Shown in pieces: positions 32,592 to 40,619 of a DNA stretch of 64,000 nucleotides. Origin of the DNA: Herbaspirillum sp. RV1423 (GTDB lineage Bacteria > Pseudomonadota > Gammaproteobacteria > Burkholderiales > Burkholderiaceae_D); contig NZ_CBXX010000003.1 of the NCBI RefSeq assembly GCF_000577615.1, forward strand, positions 124,001 through 188,000, read 5' to 3'. A program made the position numbers and the translations under genes. Every line of letters starts with the position of its first letter. The stretch's first letter is position 1. Below the pieces are notes generated by a model. That model ran no database searches. It saw only the letters and a list, made by a program, of their open reading frames with translations, and was not told the DNA's origin.

Positions 32592-35410
32592 TGCGCGCCG
32601 TACTTTCGCCTGTCGCCCTGGCCTGCGCCATGGCATGCGCCTCCGGCTGGGCTGCTGCCCCGGCACAGCAGGAATTGCCGCTCAGCGGACCGGCCTATCA
32701 GATCGCCGATCAAGCCTATCGCGCCTATGCGCGCGGCGACTATGACGCCGCCGTCAGGAACGCTCGCGAAGCAGTCCGGCTGCGCCCCGACCTGGCGCGC
32801 CTGAAAACGCTGCTGCAACAAGCGCAGACAGCGGCGAGGCGCGGCCGCCAGCCGCGCGCGAGCACGGCGGGCGGCAGAATCGACCGTCGCGACATCCAGG
32901 CGGCGCAGAAGTCGCGCCCCTCGCAACCGGCCGACGAAGCAGCCGCGCGGGCCTTGCAGGCTGCGGACCGCAACGACTTGCCGCAAGCCTCGCGAGAGAT
33001 TGCCGCGGCAATCGAGCAAGCGCCTCGGGTGGTGCAATACCGCTTGTTGCAAACCGACTTCCTGATCCGGCGCCAGCAGTATGATCAGGCCGAAGCCGCC
33101 AGTACGCGTGCGTTGCAGTACATCGACGACGCCGACGATGCCGACGACGGCGCATTGCCGGCGATTCTGCACGGCTATCTGTTGCAGCGGCGCGATCAAT
33201 ACCAGGACGCTCGGCAATTTTACGTAAAGGCTTTGCAGACCGATGCGCTCGGCGATGAGGATATGCGCAATCTGCGCCTGATCGTCGCCGATGCCGCTCT
33301 GGCGGCGCAAGATCACGCCATGGCGATTGCCGCGCTGGAGCCGCTGCCCGCCACCGACCCCGAGGCTGGCGAACGGCGCAAGCTGGCTGCGGTCGACGAA
33401 GCTGCCAGCCTGCCCTTGCAGGCGCCTGCACTGCGTTGCCTGATCAACCGCTTCGGTCCGGTCTGCTCTTTGTTCGCCGCAGAACGTCCCTCGCGAACAC
33501 TTGCAGCACAAGCCTATCGGGCGGCGGCGCAAGGACATCCGCGCGATGCGCTGGCCTTGTTCGAGCAAGCCTTGCGCATCGGCGGCGCCAATGCCGAACT
33601 GGCGGCCCGGCGCGACGGCGTGCGTCGCCAACTGGCGCAGGAACCTGCCGCCGAGGCCTATCAGGCGCTCGCCGATGACGACGCGGCGACGGCCGAACGC
33701 GCTGCTTCGCAAGCCATCGCCTACGCGCCGGACGTCATGAATTATCGTTTGTTGCTCATCGATGCCCTGGAACGGCAAGAGCAATATGCGGCCGCCGAGC
33801 GCGCAGCCGGCGAAGCAATCCAGATCGATGACGAAGACGCCGTGCCGCTGATATTGCGCGCTTACCTGCGGCAACGCCAAGGCAACTATCGCAGCGCCCG
33901 CGAGGATTACCGCCAGGCGCTGGATAACGACGTGCTCAGCGACGACGACCGCCGCAATCTGCGTCTGTATGTCGCCGACGCCGCCACCGCCGCAGCCGAC
34001 ACCGGCCTGGCCACGGCCACCCTGGCGTCGCTGGCCGCAGACGACAAGGAAGCGGCATGGCGGCGCGCGCTGCTCGATCTGCGGCAACGCCAGCGCAGCG
34101 GACCGCCGCCATTGCAGGCGCCGTTTCTCGATTGCCGGGTGACGCCTTACGGCACGGTGTGTACCGCTGCTCCCGCCGTCGGTGCGCCCAATGCGCTGAT
34201 CGGCGCGATCTATCGGGCCTTGGCGACAAAACAGTATGACGAGGCCGTCAAGCTGGCGCGCATGCTGCATGCGCTGGCCACCGCCAATGACGGTTACCGC
34301 CGGGTGCTGGCGCAAACGCTCACGGCTGCGGGCCGCGACGATGAGGCGAGCCGCGTCGCCGACGGATTGCGCAATGACGGCCCCGATCTCGGCTTTGCCT
34401 ACATGGCCGCCATGGCGGGTGCGCCGGAACTGGCTCTGCAGACTTTCCGGCAAGCCGATGAGGCCGGCAAGCTGCCGCCGCAAGCCCTGCAAAACGCCGC
34501 CTTCTCCGCCATCAACGCCAATGAGCGGCAAACTGCGGTCCAATATTTCAAGCGCGCCATCGATGCCGCCGACGACGGCACGCTCAAGCTCGCGCCGCAG
34601 CAATTGTTCGACACCCGCCGCGCCGTGTCCGAGCTGGAACGCGAATGGGGCGCCTATGTGTCGGCCAGCTATCGCGGCAGCAACAACATGCAGGCCGGGC
34701 AGAACCAGGCCGCGACCATCGGCGACAGCCTGCAGATCGGCACCGAAGCCTACTGGCGACCGCCATCGCTGAACCGCGACGGCCGCTATGTCGATCTGTA
34801 CGGACGCATCACCGGCACCGCTTACAGTGCGCCGACCACCTCCACCGATACGCGGACCGGCAATACCTTTTCCGGCAAACCGGCGGTGGGCGCGTCCAGC
34901 CTGATGAGTGCATTCGGCGTGCGCTGGAAGCCGCTGGCGTCGCAGAATCTGATCGCCGCCTTCGAACGCCAGCAACCGCTCGGTTCAGCGGCGCAAGGCG
35001 ACTGGCTGGCGCGGCTCGGCTACTCCTACGGCCGCGGCACCGACCTGCGCGCCGATGCCGACCGCTGGAACACGACCCAGTTGTTCGCCGAAACCGGTTA
35101 CTACCTGCAAGCGCAGACTTATTACTTCACGTCCGAATTGCAAAGCGGACGCAGTTATCTGCTGCCGGAAAACTGGGGCAAGAACACCGTGCTGTGGCCG
35201 CACGCAGTGCTGGCGGCCGACTACAACACCGGCTATCCGACGCCGCTGGCCGTAGGCGCCGGCGTGGGCGTGAATCTGCGCCACTGGTGGCGTGAAGACC
35301 ACTATCACGCGCCCCGCTCCTATGCCGATCTTTCCATCCAATACCGCCGCAAGATCGCCGGCGACGAACGCGCCAACGGCTGGTTCGTGCGCGCTGTCTT
35401 CAATTATTGA
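32588..35410 (+). CDS. nfrA: NfrA-like TPR/outer-membrane protein (polysaccharide export)
   Basis: This 940-residue protein has a signal peptide ending around GWAAAPA, then many TPR-like helical repeats (for example AYQIADQAYRAYARGDYDAAV and the later NRFGPVCSLFAAERPSRTLAAQAYRAA). A C-terminal region from about 680 (EREWGAYVSASYRG ... LSIQYRRKIAG, ending FVRAVFNY) reads like beta-barrel strands with a terminal aromatic residue. E. coli NfrA, the outer-membrane phage N4 receptor, has the same TPR plus barrel layout. It would pass the polymer made by the NfrB-like enzyme through the outer membrane. The 4-bp overlap with nfrB supports a stoichiometric pair. Confidence 0.85.
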   Translation: MMRAVLSPVALACAMACASGWAAAPAQQELPLSGPAYQIADQAYRAYARGDYDAAVRNAREAVRLRPDLARLKTLLQQAQTAARRGRQPRASTAGGRIDRRDIQAAQKSRPSQPADEAAARALQAADRNDLPQASREIAAAIEQAPRVVQYRLLQTDFLIRRQQYDQAEAASTRALQYIDDADDADDGALPAILHGYLLQRRDQYQDARQFYVKALQTDALGDEDMRNLRLIVADAALAAQDHAMAIAALEPLPATDPEAGERRKLAAVDEAASLPLQAPALRCLINRFGPVCSLFAAERPSRTLAAQAYRAAAQGHPRDALALFEQALRIGGANAELAARRDGVRRQLAQEPAAEAYQALADDDAATAERAASQAIAYAPDVMNYRLLLIDALERQEQYAAAERAAGEAIQIDDEDAVPLILRAYLRQRQGNYRSAREDYRQALDNDVLSDDDRRNLRLYVADAATAAADTGLATATLASLAADDKEAAWRRALLDLRQRQRSGPPPLQAPFLDCRVTPYGTVCTAAPAVGAPNALIGAIYRALATKQYDEAVKLARMLHALATANDGYRRVLAQTLTAAGRDDEASRVADGLRNDGPDLGFAYMAAMAGAPELALQTFRQADEAGKLPPQALQNAAFSAINANERQTAVQYFKRAIDAADDGTLKLAPQQLFDTRRAVSELEREWGAYVSASYRGSNNMQAGQNQAATIGDSLQIGTEAYWRPPSLNRDGRYVDLYGRITGTAYSAPTTSTDTRTGNTFSGKPAVGASSLMSAFGVRWKPLASQNLIAAFERQQPLGSAAQGDWLARLGYSYGRGTDLRADADRWNTTQLFAETGYYLQAQTYYFTSELQSGRSYLLPENWGKNTVLWPHAVLAADYNTGYPTPLAVGAGVGVNLRHWWREDHYHAPRSYADLSIQYRRKIAGDERANGWFVRAVFNY

Positions 35411-35423
35411 AAGTCCCTTCGCC

Positions 35424-36098
35424 ATGACAAACAAACTGACGCATCGCATCGCCCGTCTGCTGCCCGCGGGCGCACTCGCGCTGACCGCGCTGACCGCGAG
35501 CGCCCAGGAAATCGCCCGCCTCTATGCACCGCAAGCGCCGGCCGGATCGAGCTATCTGCGCGTGGTCAATCCATCCAAGAAAACCGTCAAGGTCGAATTC
35601 GGCGGCAAGCAGGATACGCTCGATCCGAAGCGCAAACCCGTGAGCGACTACCGCGTGGTCGATGCCGCCGTCGACGTCGCGATCAAGGCCGACGGCCGCC
35701 TGCTGGAGCGCATCCATGTCAAGCCGGACAGTTTCAATACCGTGGTCTTGAACGGTACCGACCAGGCCTTGCTGATCAACGACGCCACCGATGGCCGCAA
35801 CGATCTCAAGGCCGAACTGCGCTTCTATAACCTGGCGCGCGATTGCAATGCCGCGCTTGCCATACAGGATGGCGCAACCATCTTCGAACGCGTCGCCTAC
35901 GGCGACCATCGCAAGCGCACCATCAATCCGGTGCAGGCGCGCTTGCTGGGGCGCTGCGACAATACGGCGTCAGCCGCGCTGGCCTTGCCGCCGCTGAAGT
36001 CGGGCGACCATGCCAGCCTGTTCCTGTTCGGCGATGCCGGGAATCCGCGCCTGATCGGACAGATCGACGCCACCGAAGCCTTTTCCGGTTCGCGCTGA
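35424..36098 (+). CDS. AlgF-like polysaccharide O-acetylation protein
   Basis: This 224-residue periplasmic protein starts at ATG 35424, 13 bp after nfrA. A signal peptide ends at LTASAQ, and the mature N-terminus IARLYAPQAPAGSSYLRVVNPS matches the start of AlgF, the adaptor in alginate O-acetylation. The C-terminal LLGRCDNTASAALALPPLKSGDHASLFLFG completes the two-domain beta layout. It links the polymer synthase genes to the AlgI/AlgJ-like genes that follow. Identity to AlgF is by pattern; acetyl transfer itself is not its catalytic job. Confidence 0.78.
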   Translation: MTNKLTHRIARLLPAGALALTALTASAQEIARLYAPQAPAGSSYLRVVNPSKKTVKVEFGGKQDTLDPKRKPVSDYRVVDAAVDVAIKADGRLLERIHVKPDSFNTVVLNGTDQALLINDATDGRNDLKAELRFYNLARDCNAALAIQDGATIFERVAYGDHRKRTINPVQARLLGRCDNTASAALALPPLKSGDHASLFLFGDAGNPRLIGQIDATEAFSGSR

Positions 36099-36109
36099 CG
36101 CGGCTTGCC

Positions 36110-37495
36110 ATGGTATTCGCCAGCACCAGTTTCGTCTTCCTGTTCCTGCCGCTGTTCCTGCTGGCATATGCCGTCGTCGGCAGGCGCTGGCGCAACCTGA
36201 CCATCCTGGCGTTCAGTTGGCTGTTCTATGCCTGGTGGCGGCTCGACTTCCTGCCGCTGATCGTTTCCATCGCGCTGTGGTCGTGGGCTACCGGCCGCCG
36301 GCTGGAGACCGCACAAGGCGGCAAGCGCCGCCGCGTGCTGATCGTCGCCATTGCCTGGCCGTTGCTGGCGTTGTTGTGGTTCAAGTACGCCAACCTGCTG
36401 GCCGGCAGCCTGATCTGGCTGGGCGCGCCGCTCAGCGGCTGGCAGGCGGTGGTGCTGCCCATCGGTCTATCGTTCTTCGTGTTCGGGGCGATTTCCTATT
36501 CGGTCGATATCTATCGCGGCACCGTGGCCGCCGAACCCAGTTTCATCAACTACGCCACCTATCAGTCGATGTTCGGCCACCTGGTCGCCGGTCCGGTGGT
36601 GCGCTACAAATGGGTGGCGCAGCGGCTGCAATGGCGCGCTTTTGATCGCGGGGAATTCGCCGCCGGGACGGAACGCTTCATGCTCGGCTTTGCACAGAAA
36701 ATCCTGCTGGCCGACACCCTCGCGCCCCTGGTCGACAGCGGCTATCGGTTGTCGGCGCCGAGCGCCGCCGACAGCGCGCTGACGGTGCTGGCCTACACCC
36801 TGCAACTGTACTTCGACTTCGCTGCCTATAGCAGCATGGCGATCGGCCTGGGCCTGATGGTCGGGCTGAAATTCCCGGAAAACTTCAACACGCCCTATCT
36901 CAGCCTGTCGCTGTCGGATTTCTGGCGCCGCTGGCACATCAGCCTGTCGAGCTGGCTGCGCGACTATCTGTATATTCCGCTCGGCGGCAATCGTCAGGGC
37001 CTGGTGCGCGGTTGCATCAACCTGCTGATCACCATGGCGCTGGGCGGGCTGTGGCACGGCGCCAGTTGGACCTTCATGGTCTGGGGACTGTGGCACGGAC
37101 TGGGATTGACGGTCGAACGCCTGTGGCGCACCCGGGGCGCCCCGGCGCTGCCGTTCTGGTGTGCGCATGCGCTGACGCTGTTGTTCGTCATGCTGGGCTG
37201 GCTGCTGTTCCGCGCGCAAAGCTGGAACGAAGTTGCGCTCATGCTCGGCGCGCTGACCGGCGGCAACGGCTGGGGGCTGTCGCCGGCATTTTCCGCCGCT
37301 TTGCACGCCAATCAGATGATCTGCCTGCTGCTCGGGCTGGTGTTGGTTTACCTGCCGCTGTACCGCGCGCCGCTGCCGCGCATGAGTCAACGCGTGTTGC
37401 GTCTGGCGCGCTGGCTGACCTTGCCGGTTTGGCTGCTGGCCCTTTGGGTGCTGCAAGGGCGCACCGTGGTTCCTTTCCTTTACTTCCAGTTCTGA
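36110..37495 (+). CDS. AlgI-like MBOAT O-acyltransferase
   Basis: This 461-residue multi-spanning membrane protein of the MBOAT family passes acetyl groups from cytoplasm to periplasm for polysaccharide modification. It begins at MVFASTSFVFLFLPLFLLAY. The catalytic His motif is GGLWHGASWTFMVWGLWHG near residues 308-326. The block FWRRWHISLSSWLRDYLYIPLGGN is an AlgI/PatA hallmark. It is followed after 2 bp by the AlgJ-like gene. Longer upstream frames overlap algF and are not used. Confidence 0.93.
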   Translation: MVFASTSFVFLFLPLFLLAYAVVGRRWRNLTILAFSWLFYAWWRLDFLPLIVSIALWSWATGRRLETAQGGKRRRVLIVAIAWPLLALLWFKYANLLAGSLIWLGAPLSGWQAVVLPIGLSFFVFGAISYSVDIYRGTVAAEPSFINYATYQSMFGHLVAGPVVRYKWVAQRLQWRAFDRGEFAAGTERFMLGFAQKILLADTLAPLVDSGYRLSAPSAADSALTVLAYTLQLYFDFAAYSSMAIGLGLMVGLKFPENFNTPYLSLSLSDFWRRWHISLSSWLRDYLYIPLGGNRQGLVRGCINLLITMALGGLWHGASWTFMVWGLWHGLGLTVERLWRTRGAPALPFWCAHALTLLFVMLGWLLFRAQSWNEVALMLGALTGGNGWGLSPAFSAALHANQMICLLLGLVLVYLPLYRAPLPRMSQRVLRLARWLTLPVWLLALWVLQGRTVVPFLYFQF

Positions 37496-37497
37496 CG

Positions 37498-38562
37498 ATG
37501 GCGCGCAAGTTCACCACCCTGGCATTCCTGCTCATCATGGCGAGCGGTTGTGCGTTGCTGCTCTGGCGCCTGGCCGGTGAAACCGCGCTGGCGCACAAGC
37601 TGCGCCAGGCATCCTGGCTTGACGGCGGCGTCACGCAAGTGCTGGACCAGCACATCGGCCTGGCCCTGCCCGCCGACAAGACTGCCGGGCGCTGGATCAA
37701 TGGCCTGCTCTACGCCGCCACCGGCGACGCCGATCCGCAAGTGCGCAGCGCATGTCCTGGCTGGCTGTTCCTGACCGAGGAAATCGTCGAGACGCCGCAA
37801 GGCGAACGTCATCTGGCGCAGCGCATCGCGCTGGCGCACAAGTTGCTCGACGCGCTTCACCGACGCGGCATCGCCGTGATCGCAGCGCCGGTGCCGGACA
37901 AGGTTGAACAGACCGGGGCCGCATTGTGCGGCCTGGCGATCTCATCGCAGGCGCGCCAGCGTCGCCAGGCGTGGCGACAGGCTTCGGCCGGCTTGCCATT
38001 GCTCCAGGTCGACCTGAGCACCGGCTGGGTTGCGCCCGGCTACTGGCGCACCGACAGCCACTGGGATCGCGATGGCGCCGCCTTCGCCGCCGGCCGCATC
38101 GCCGACGCCATCGCTGCGGCGCAACTGCCGACGCCGGCGCAACCGACGGCGATGCGGTTGACCACAGATGCAACCACCCACGCCCGCAGCGGCGACCTGA
38201 TGCGTCTGGCCGGCATCGATCGCAACCAGCCGCCATTTGCACCGCCGGCCGACACCGATCGCGATGCAACGCTGCAAATCGAACACAGCGGCGGCCTGCT
38301 CGACGATGTAGCCGCGCCCGCCGTGATGCTGGCCGGTTCATCGTATTCGCTCAATTCAGGCTTTATCGATTATCTGCAACTGCAAATGAAGCAGGAAATC
38401 GTGCAGCAGAGCCGGCTGGGCAGCGGCTTTGCCGGCAGCCTGCTGGATCTGCTGCAACATCCGGCGCGGCTCGACGGCATCCGGCTGCTGATCTGGGAAT
38501 GGCCGCTGCGCGTGCTGTACCAGCCGCTGACCAAAGACGAACAGGCATATCTGCAACAATAA
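37498..38562 (+). CDS. AlgJ/AlgX-like SGNH acetyltransferase (first of two)
   Basis: This 354-residue protein has an N-terminal membrane anchor (LAFLLIMASGCALLLWRLAG) and a periplasmic SGNH-like domain. The AlgJ/AlgX catalytic pair is in WRTDSHWDRDG (Asp-x-His) and the nucleophile-region serine in VMLAGSSYSLN. It would transfer acetyl from the AlgI-like protein to the polymer. The start is ATG 37498, 2 bp after algI. A second related protein follows, and both keep the catalytic pattern, so division of labour (relay versus final transferase), as for AlgJ and AlgX, is likely. Confidence 0.82.
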   Translation: MARKFTTLAFLLIMASGCALLLWRLAGETALAHKLRQASWLDGGVTQVLDQHIGLALPADKTAGRWINGLLYAATGDADPQVRSACPGWLFLTEEIVETPQGERHLAQRIALAHKLLDALHRRGIAVIAAPVPDKVEQTGAALCGLAISSQARQRRQAWRQASAGLPLLQVDLSTGWVAPGYWRTDSHWDRDGAAFAAGRIADAIAAAQLPTPAQPTAMRLTTDATTHARSGDLMRLAGIDRNQPPFAPPADTDRDATLQIEHSGGLLDDVAAPAVMLAGSSYSLNSGFIDYLQLQMKQEIVQQSRLGSGFAGSLLDLLQHPARLDGIRLLIWEWPLRVLYQPLTKDEQAYLQQ

Positions 38563-38572
38563 GGAGTTCATC

Positions 38573-39568
38573 ATGAAGCAATCCCATCTGCAATCCGCCG
38601 CCGCCGCGCTGGCATCGGCATGCGGCAAGGCGCTGGTGTACGCCATGCTGCTGGGCGGCGCGGCGCACGCGGCGCCATCGATCATCGAAGGCCAGGACGG
38701 CTGGCTGTTTCCCGGCTGGGAGCGCAGCGACAAGGTCGAACGCGCCCGCCTCGAAGCCAACCTGAAACTGGTCCAGGAGGTGCGCGACCAGCTCCAGACA
38801 AAACAGATCGGACTGGTGCTGATGGTGGTGCCCGCCAAAGCGGCGTTCTATCAACAGCGGTTACCCGCCACAACCAGGTTGTCCGCGGATATTCAGTCGC
38901 GCTATGGCGACATCCAGACGCTGCTGGCCAAAGCCGGCATCCCCACCTTTGATGATCGCGCAGTATTGCAGGCGGTCGAGCAAGGCAAGCAAACCGCGTT
39001 CTACCGCGCCGACTACCATTGGACCGCATGGGCCGCCGAAGCTTCGGCCGAAGCGACCGCGCAACTGATCCGCACACAGTGGCGCCTGCCTGCGGCCGGC
39101 GGCGGCGCAACGCTGGGCGAGTGGACCAATGACCGGCGCTACGGCGACCTCGCCACCAACTTCATGTCGCCCGAAGACCGCAAACGTATCGGCCGCGATA
39201 TCTATACCGTGCGCAAGCAGGCTGAAGCCGGAGCCAACGCGGCCTTGCTCGACAGCGCGCCGGCGCAGGTGCTGGTGGTCGGCAACAGCTTTGTGCAGCC
39301 CTATCTCGGCTATACGCAAAAACTGTCCAACCTGCTCGATCAGGCGGTCGGCCTGACCTGGAACCCGGGCAATGTCGGCCCCTGGAAAACACTGCTCGAT
39401 GCGCTGGAAAACGCCGAATTCGCCCAGCACAAGACCAAGGTCATCGTCTGGCAATTCAACGAAGCGCAGTTGGAAAACGGCCCCGATGCCGCCGACAGTT
39501 GGGATGCCAAAGGCGTCATGAGCGCGGCCTCCTGGCGCAGCCGCGTGGCAGCAGCCTTGTCCAGATAA
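38573..39568 (+). CDS. AlgJ/AlgX-like SGNH acetyltransferase (second)
   Basis: This 331-residue exported protein has a signal peptide ending at AHAA. The mature start SIIEGQDGWLFPGWE is the typical AlgX/AlgJ opening. The Asp-x-His motif is in YRADYHWTAWAA and the serine in VVGNSFVQPYLG. It has no separate carbohydrate-binding module of the AlgX kind that I can see. The start follows AAGGAG. It overlaps nothing but is spaced only 10 bp from its paralogue-like neighbour. Confidence 0.82.
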   Translation: MKQSHLQSAAAALASACGKALVYAMLLGGAAHAAPSIIEGQDGWLFPGWERSDKVERARLEANLKLVQEVRDQLQTKQIGLVLMVVPAKAAFYQQRLPATTRLSADIQSRYGDIQTLLAKAGIPTFDDRAVLQAVEQGKQTAFYRADYHWTAWAAEASAEATAQLIRTQWRLPAAGGGATLGEWTNDRRYGDLATNFMSPEDRKRIGRDIYTVRKQAEAGANAALLDSAPAQVLVVGNSFVQPYLGYTQKLSNLLDQAVGLTWNPGNVGPWKTLLDALENAEFAQHKTKVIVWQFNEAQLENGPDAADSWDAKGVMSAASWRSRVAAALSR

Positions 39569-39591
39569 GCCCGCACGATTATTCTTTACTC

Positions 39592-40434
39592 ATGAACCCT
39601 CTTGTGCCGCCGCTGCGCCCGCGCTTCTTGTCCGTCTTGCTGACGCTGTTGCTGGGCGCCTGTGCGGCGCCGCCGCAAATCGTCGGCACGGTCTGGCAAC
39701 CCGACAACGACAACGCGCAACCGCGAGGCCAGTGGCATCGCCTGGGCGCCCATGAACTGCTGGTGCAATGGAGCGTGGTCGATGGCATCAGCTTCGTCGG
39801 CGCCTGCGGTGCGCCGGCGCCGCAACAGCCTGACTGGCCGCGCATCGCCGCCGAACCCTGGGCGCAGGAGATCATCGTCGGCCTGGCCGGTCGCTTCGAC
39901 GAACGCGCCGCGCGCGCCGATCCCGCAGCGCTGCTGACGGCGTCGCTCTGCATCGCCGCCCTGCCCCGTCCGTTCAAGGTTTCAGGCTGGTACTTCCCGG
40001 TCGAGATCGATCCGAGCTGGCAGGAAGCGCCGCAACTGGCGGCCTTGCTGGAACGCTTGCCGAAGCCTTTGTGGGTGAGCGTCTACGACAACAGCAACAT
40101 CGGCGGCAACGCGCTGGCCGACTGGCTGCAGCGCTGGCTGCCGGAAGATATCGGCATCCTGTTCCAGGACGGCGTCGGCGTGTATGCGCGCGAGCCGAGA
40201 GTCGCAGCCGGCTATTTCCGCATCTTGCGCGAGCGCTTCGGGCAGCAACGCGTGCGCATGATCGCCGAAGCATTTCGTCCCGCCGCAGCGGGCGGATTCC
40301 GGCCCGCCACGCTGGATGAGTTGGAACGGCAGTTGGCGGCCTATGGCGACTTTCCGCTGTATCTGTTTGAAGGCCCGCGTTATGTTTCGGAAGATACGGT
40401 AGCCCGCCTGCAACGCTTCGTCCGCCCCGATTAG
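39592..40434 (+). CDS. Lipoprotein ending the polysaccharide operon, glycosidase-like
   Basis: This 280-residue protein has a lipobox LLLGAC (cysteine 24). Its body resembles TIM-barrel hydrolase-like proteins: PFKVSGWYFPVEID, KPLWVSVYDNSN, DIGILFQDGVGVYA and VRMIAEAF are spaced like beta-alpha units with acidic residues at strand ends. Polysaccharide operons often carry a lytic enzyme, and the E. coli nfrBA operon also has a third uncharacterised gene (ybcH). A role in trimming or clearing the exported glycan is inferred. Catalytic activity is unproven. Confidence 0.6.
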   Translation: MNPLVPPLRPRFLSVLLTLLLGACAAPPQIVGTVWQPDNDNAQPRGQWHRLGAHELLVQWSVVDGISFVGACGAPAPQQPDWPRIAAEPWAQEIIVGLAGRFDERAARADPAALLTASLCIAALPRPFKVSGWYFPVEIDPSWQEAPQLAALLERLPKPLWVSVYDNSNIGGNALADWLQRWLPEDIGILFQDGVGVYAREPRVAAGYFRILRERFGQQRVRMIAEAFRPAAAGGFRPATLDELERQLAAYGDFPLYLFEGPRYVSEDTVARLQRFVRPD

Positions 40435-40554
40435 ATCTCCCCCTTCGCAGGTGGCGTCGCTGGCATCATCCGAAATCGATACCGTCTGCACTCCGTGCAA
40501 TGCAGCCGACAATCCGGAAAATAAGGGTTATCGATAAAGCCGCGCTCAACACGA

Positions 40555-40592
40555 CACAAAAAAATGCGGCCATCCTTTTGAGATGGCCGCAT
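40555..40592 (-). terminator. Terminator of the dehydrogenase operon
   Basis: On the minus strand ATGCGGCCATC and GATGGCCGCAT form a perfect stem with a 6-base loop, followed by seven T. It lies 28 bp past the cytochrome c stop, and may also stop the convergent polysaccharide operon. Confidence 0.8.
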
Positions 40593-40619
40593 GCGGTACT
40601 TCCTTAAAACGACTTCTTA

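Noticed and set aside
32462-34975. An 837-codon open frame antisense to the NfrA-like gene
   Set aside because: Composition is arginine/glycine/glutamine-skewed with no signal or family motif, and the opposite frame has clear TPR and barrel features coupled to nfrB.
35292-35423. Upstream extension of the AlgF-like protein
   Set aside because: The extra 44 residues overlap nfrA and lie before a good signal peptide starting at 35424.
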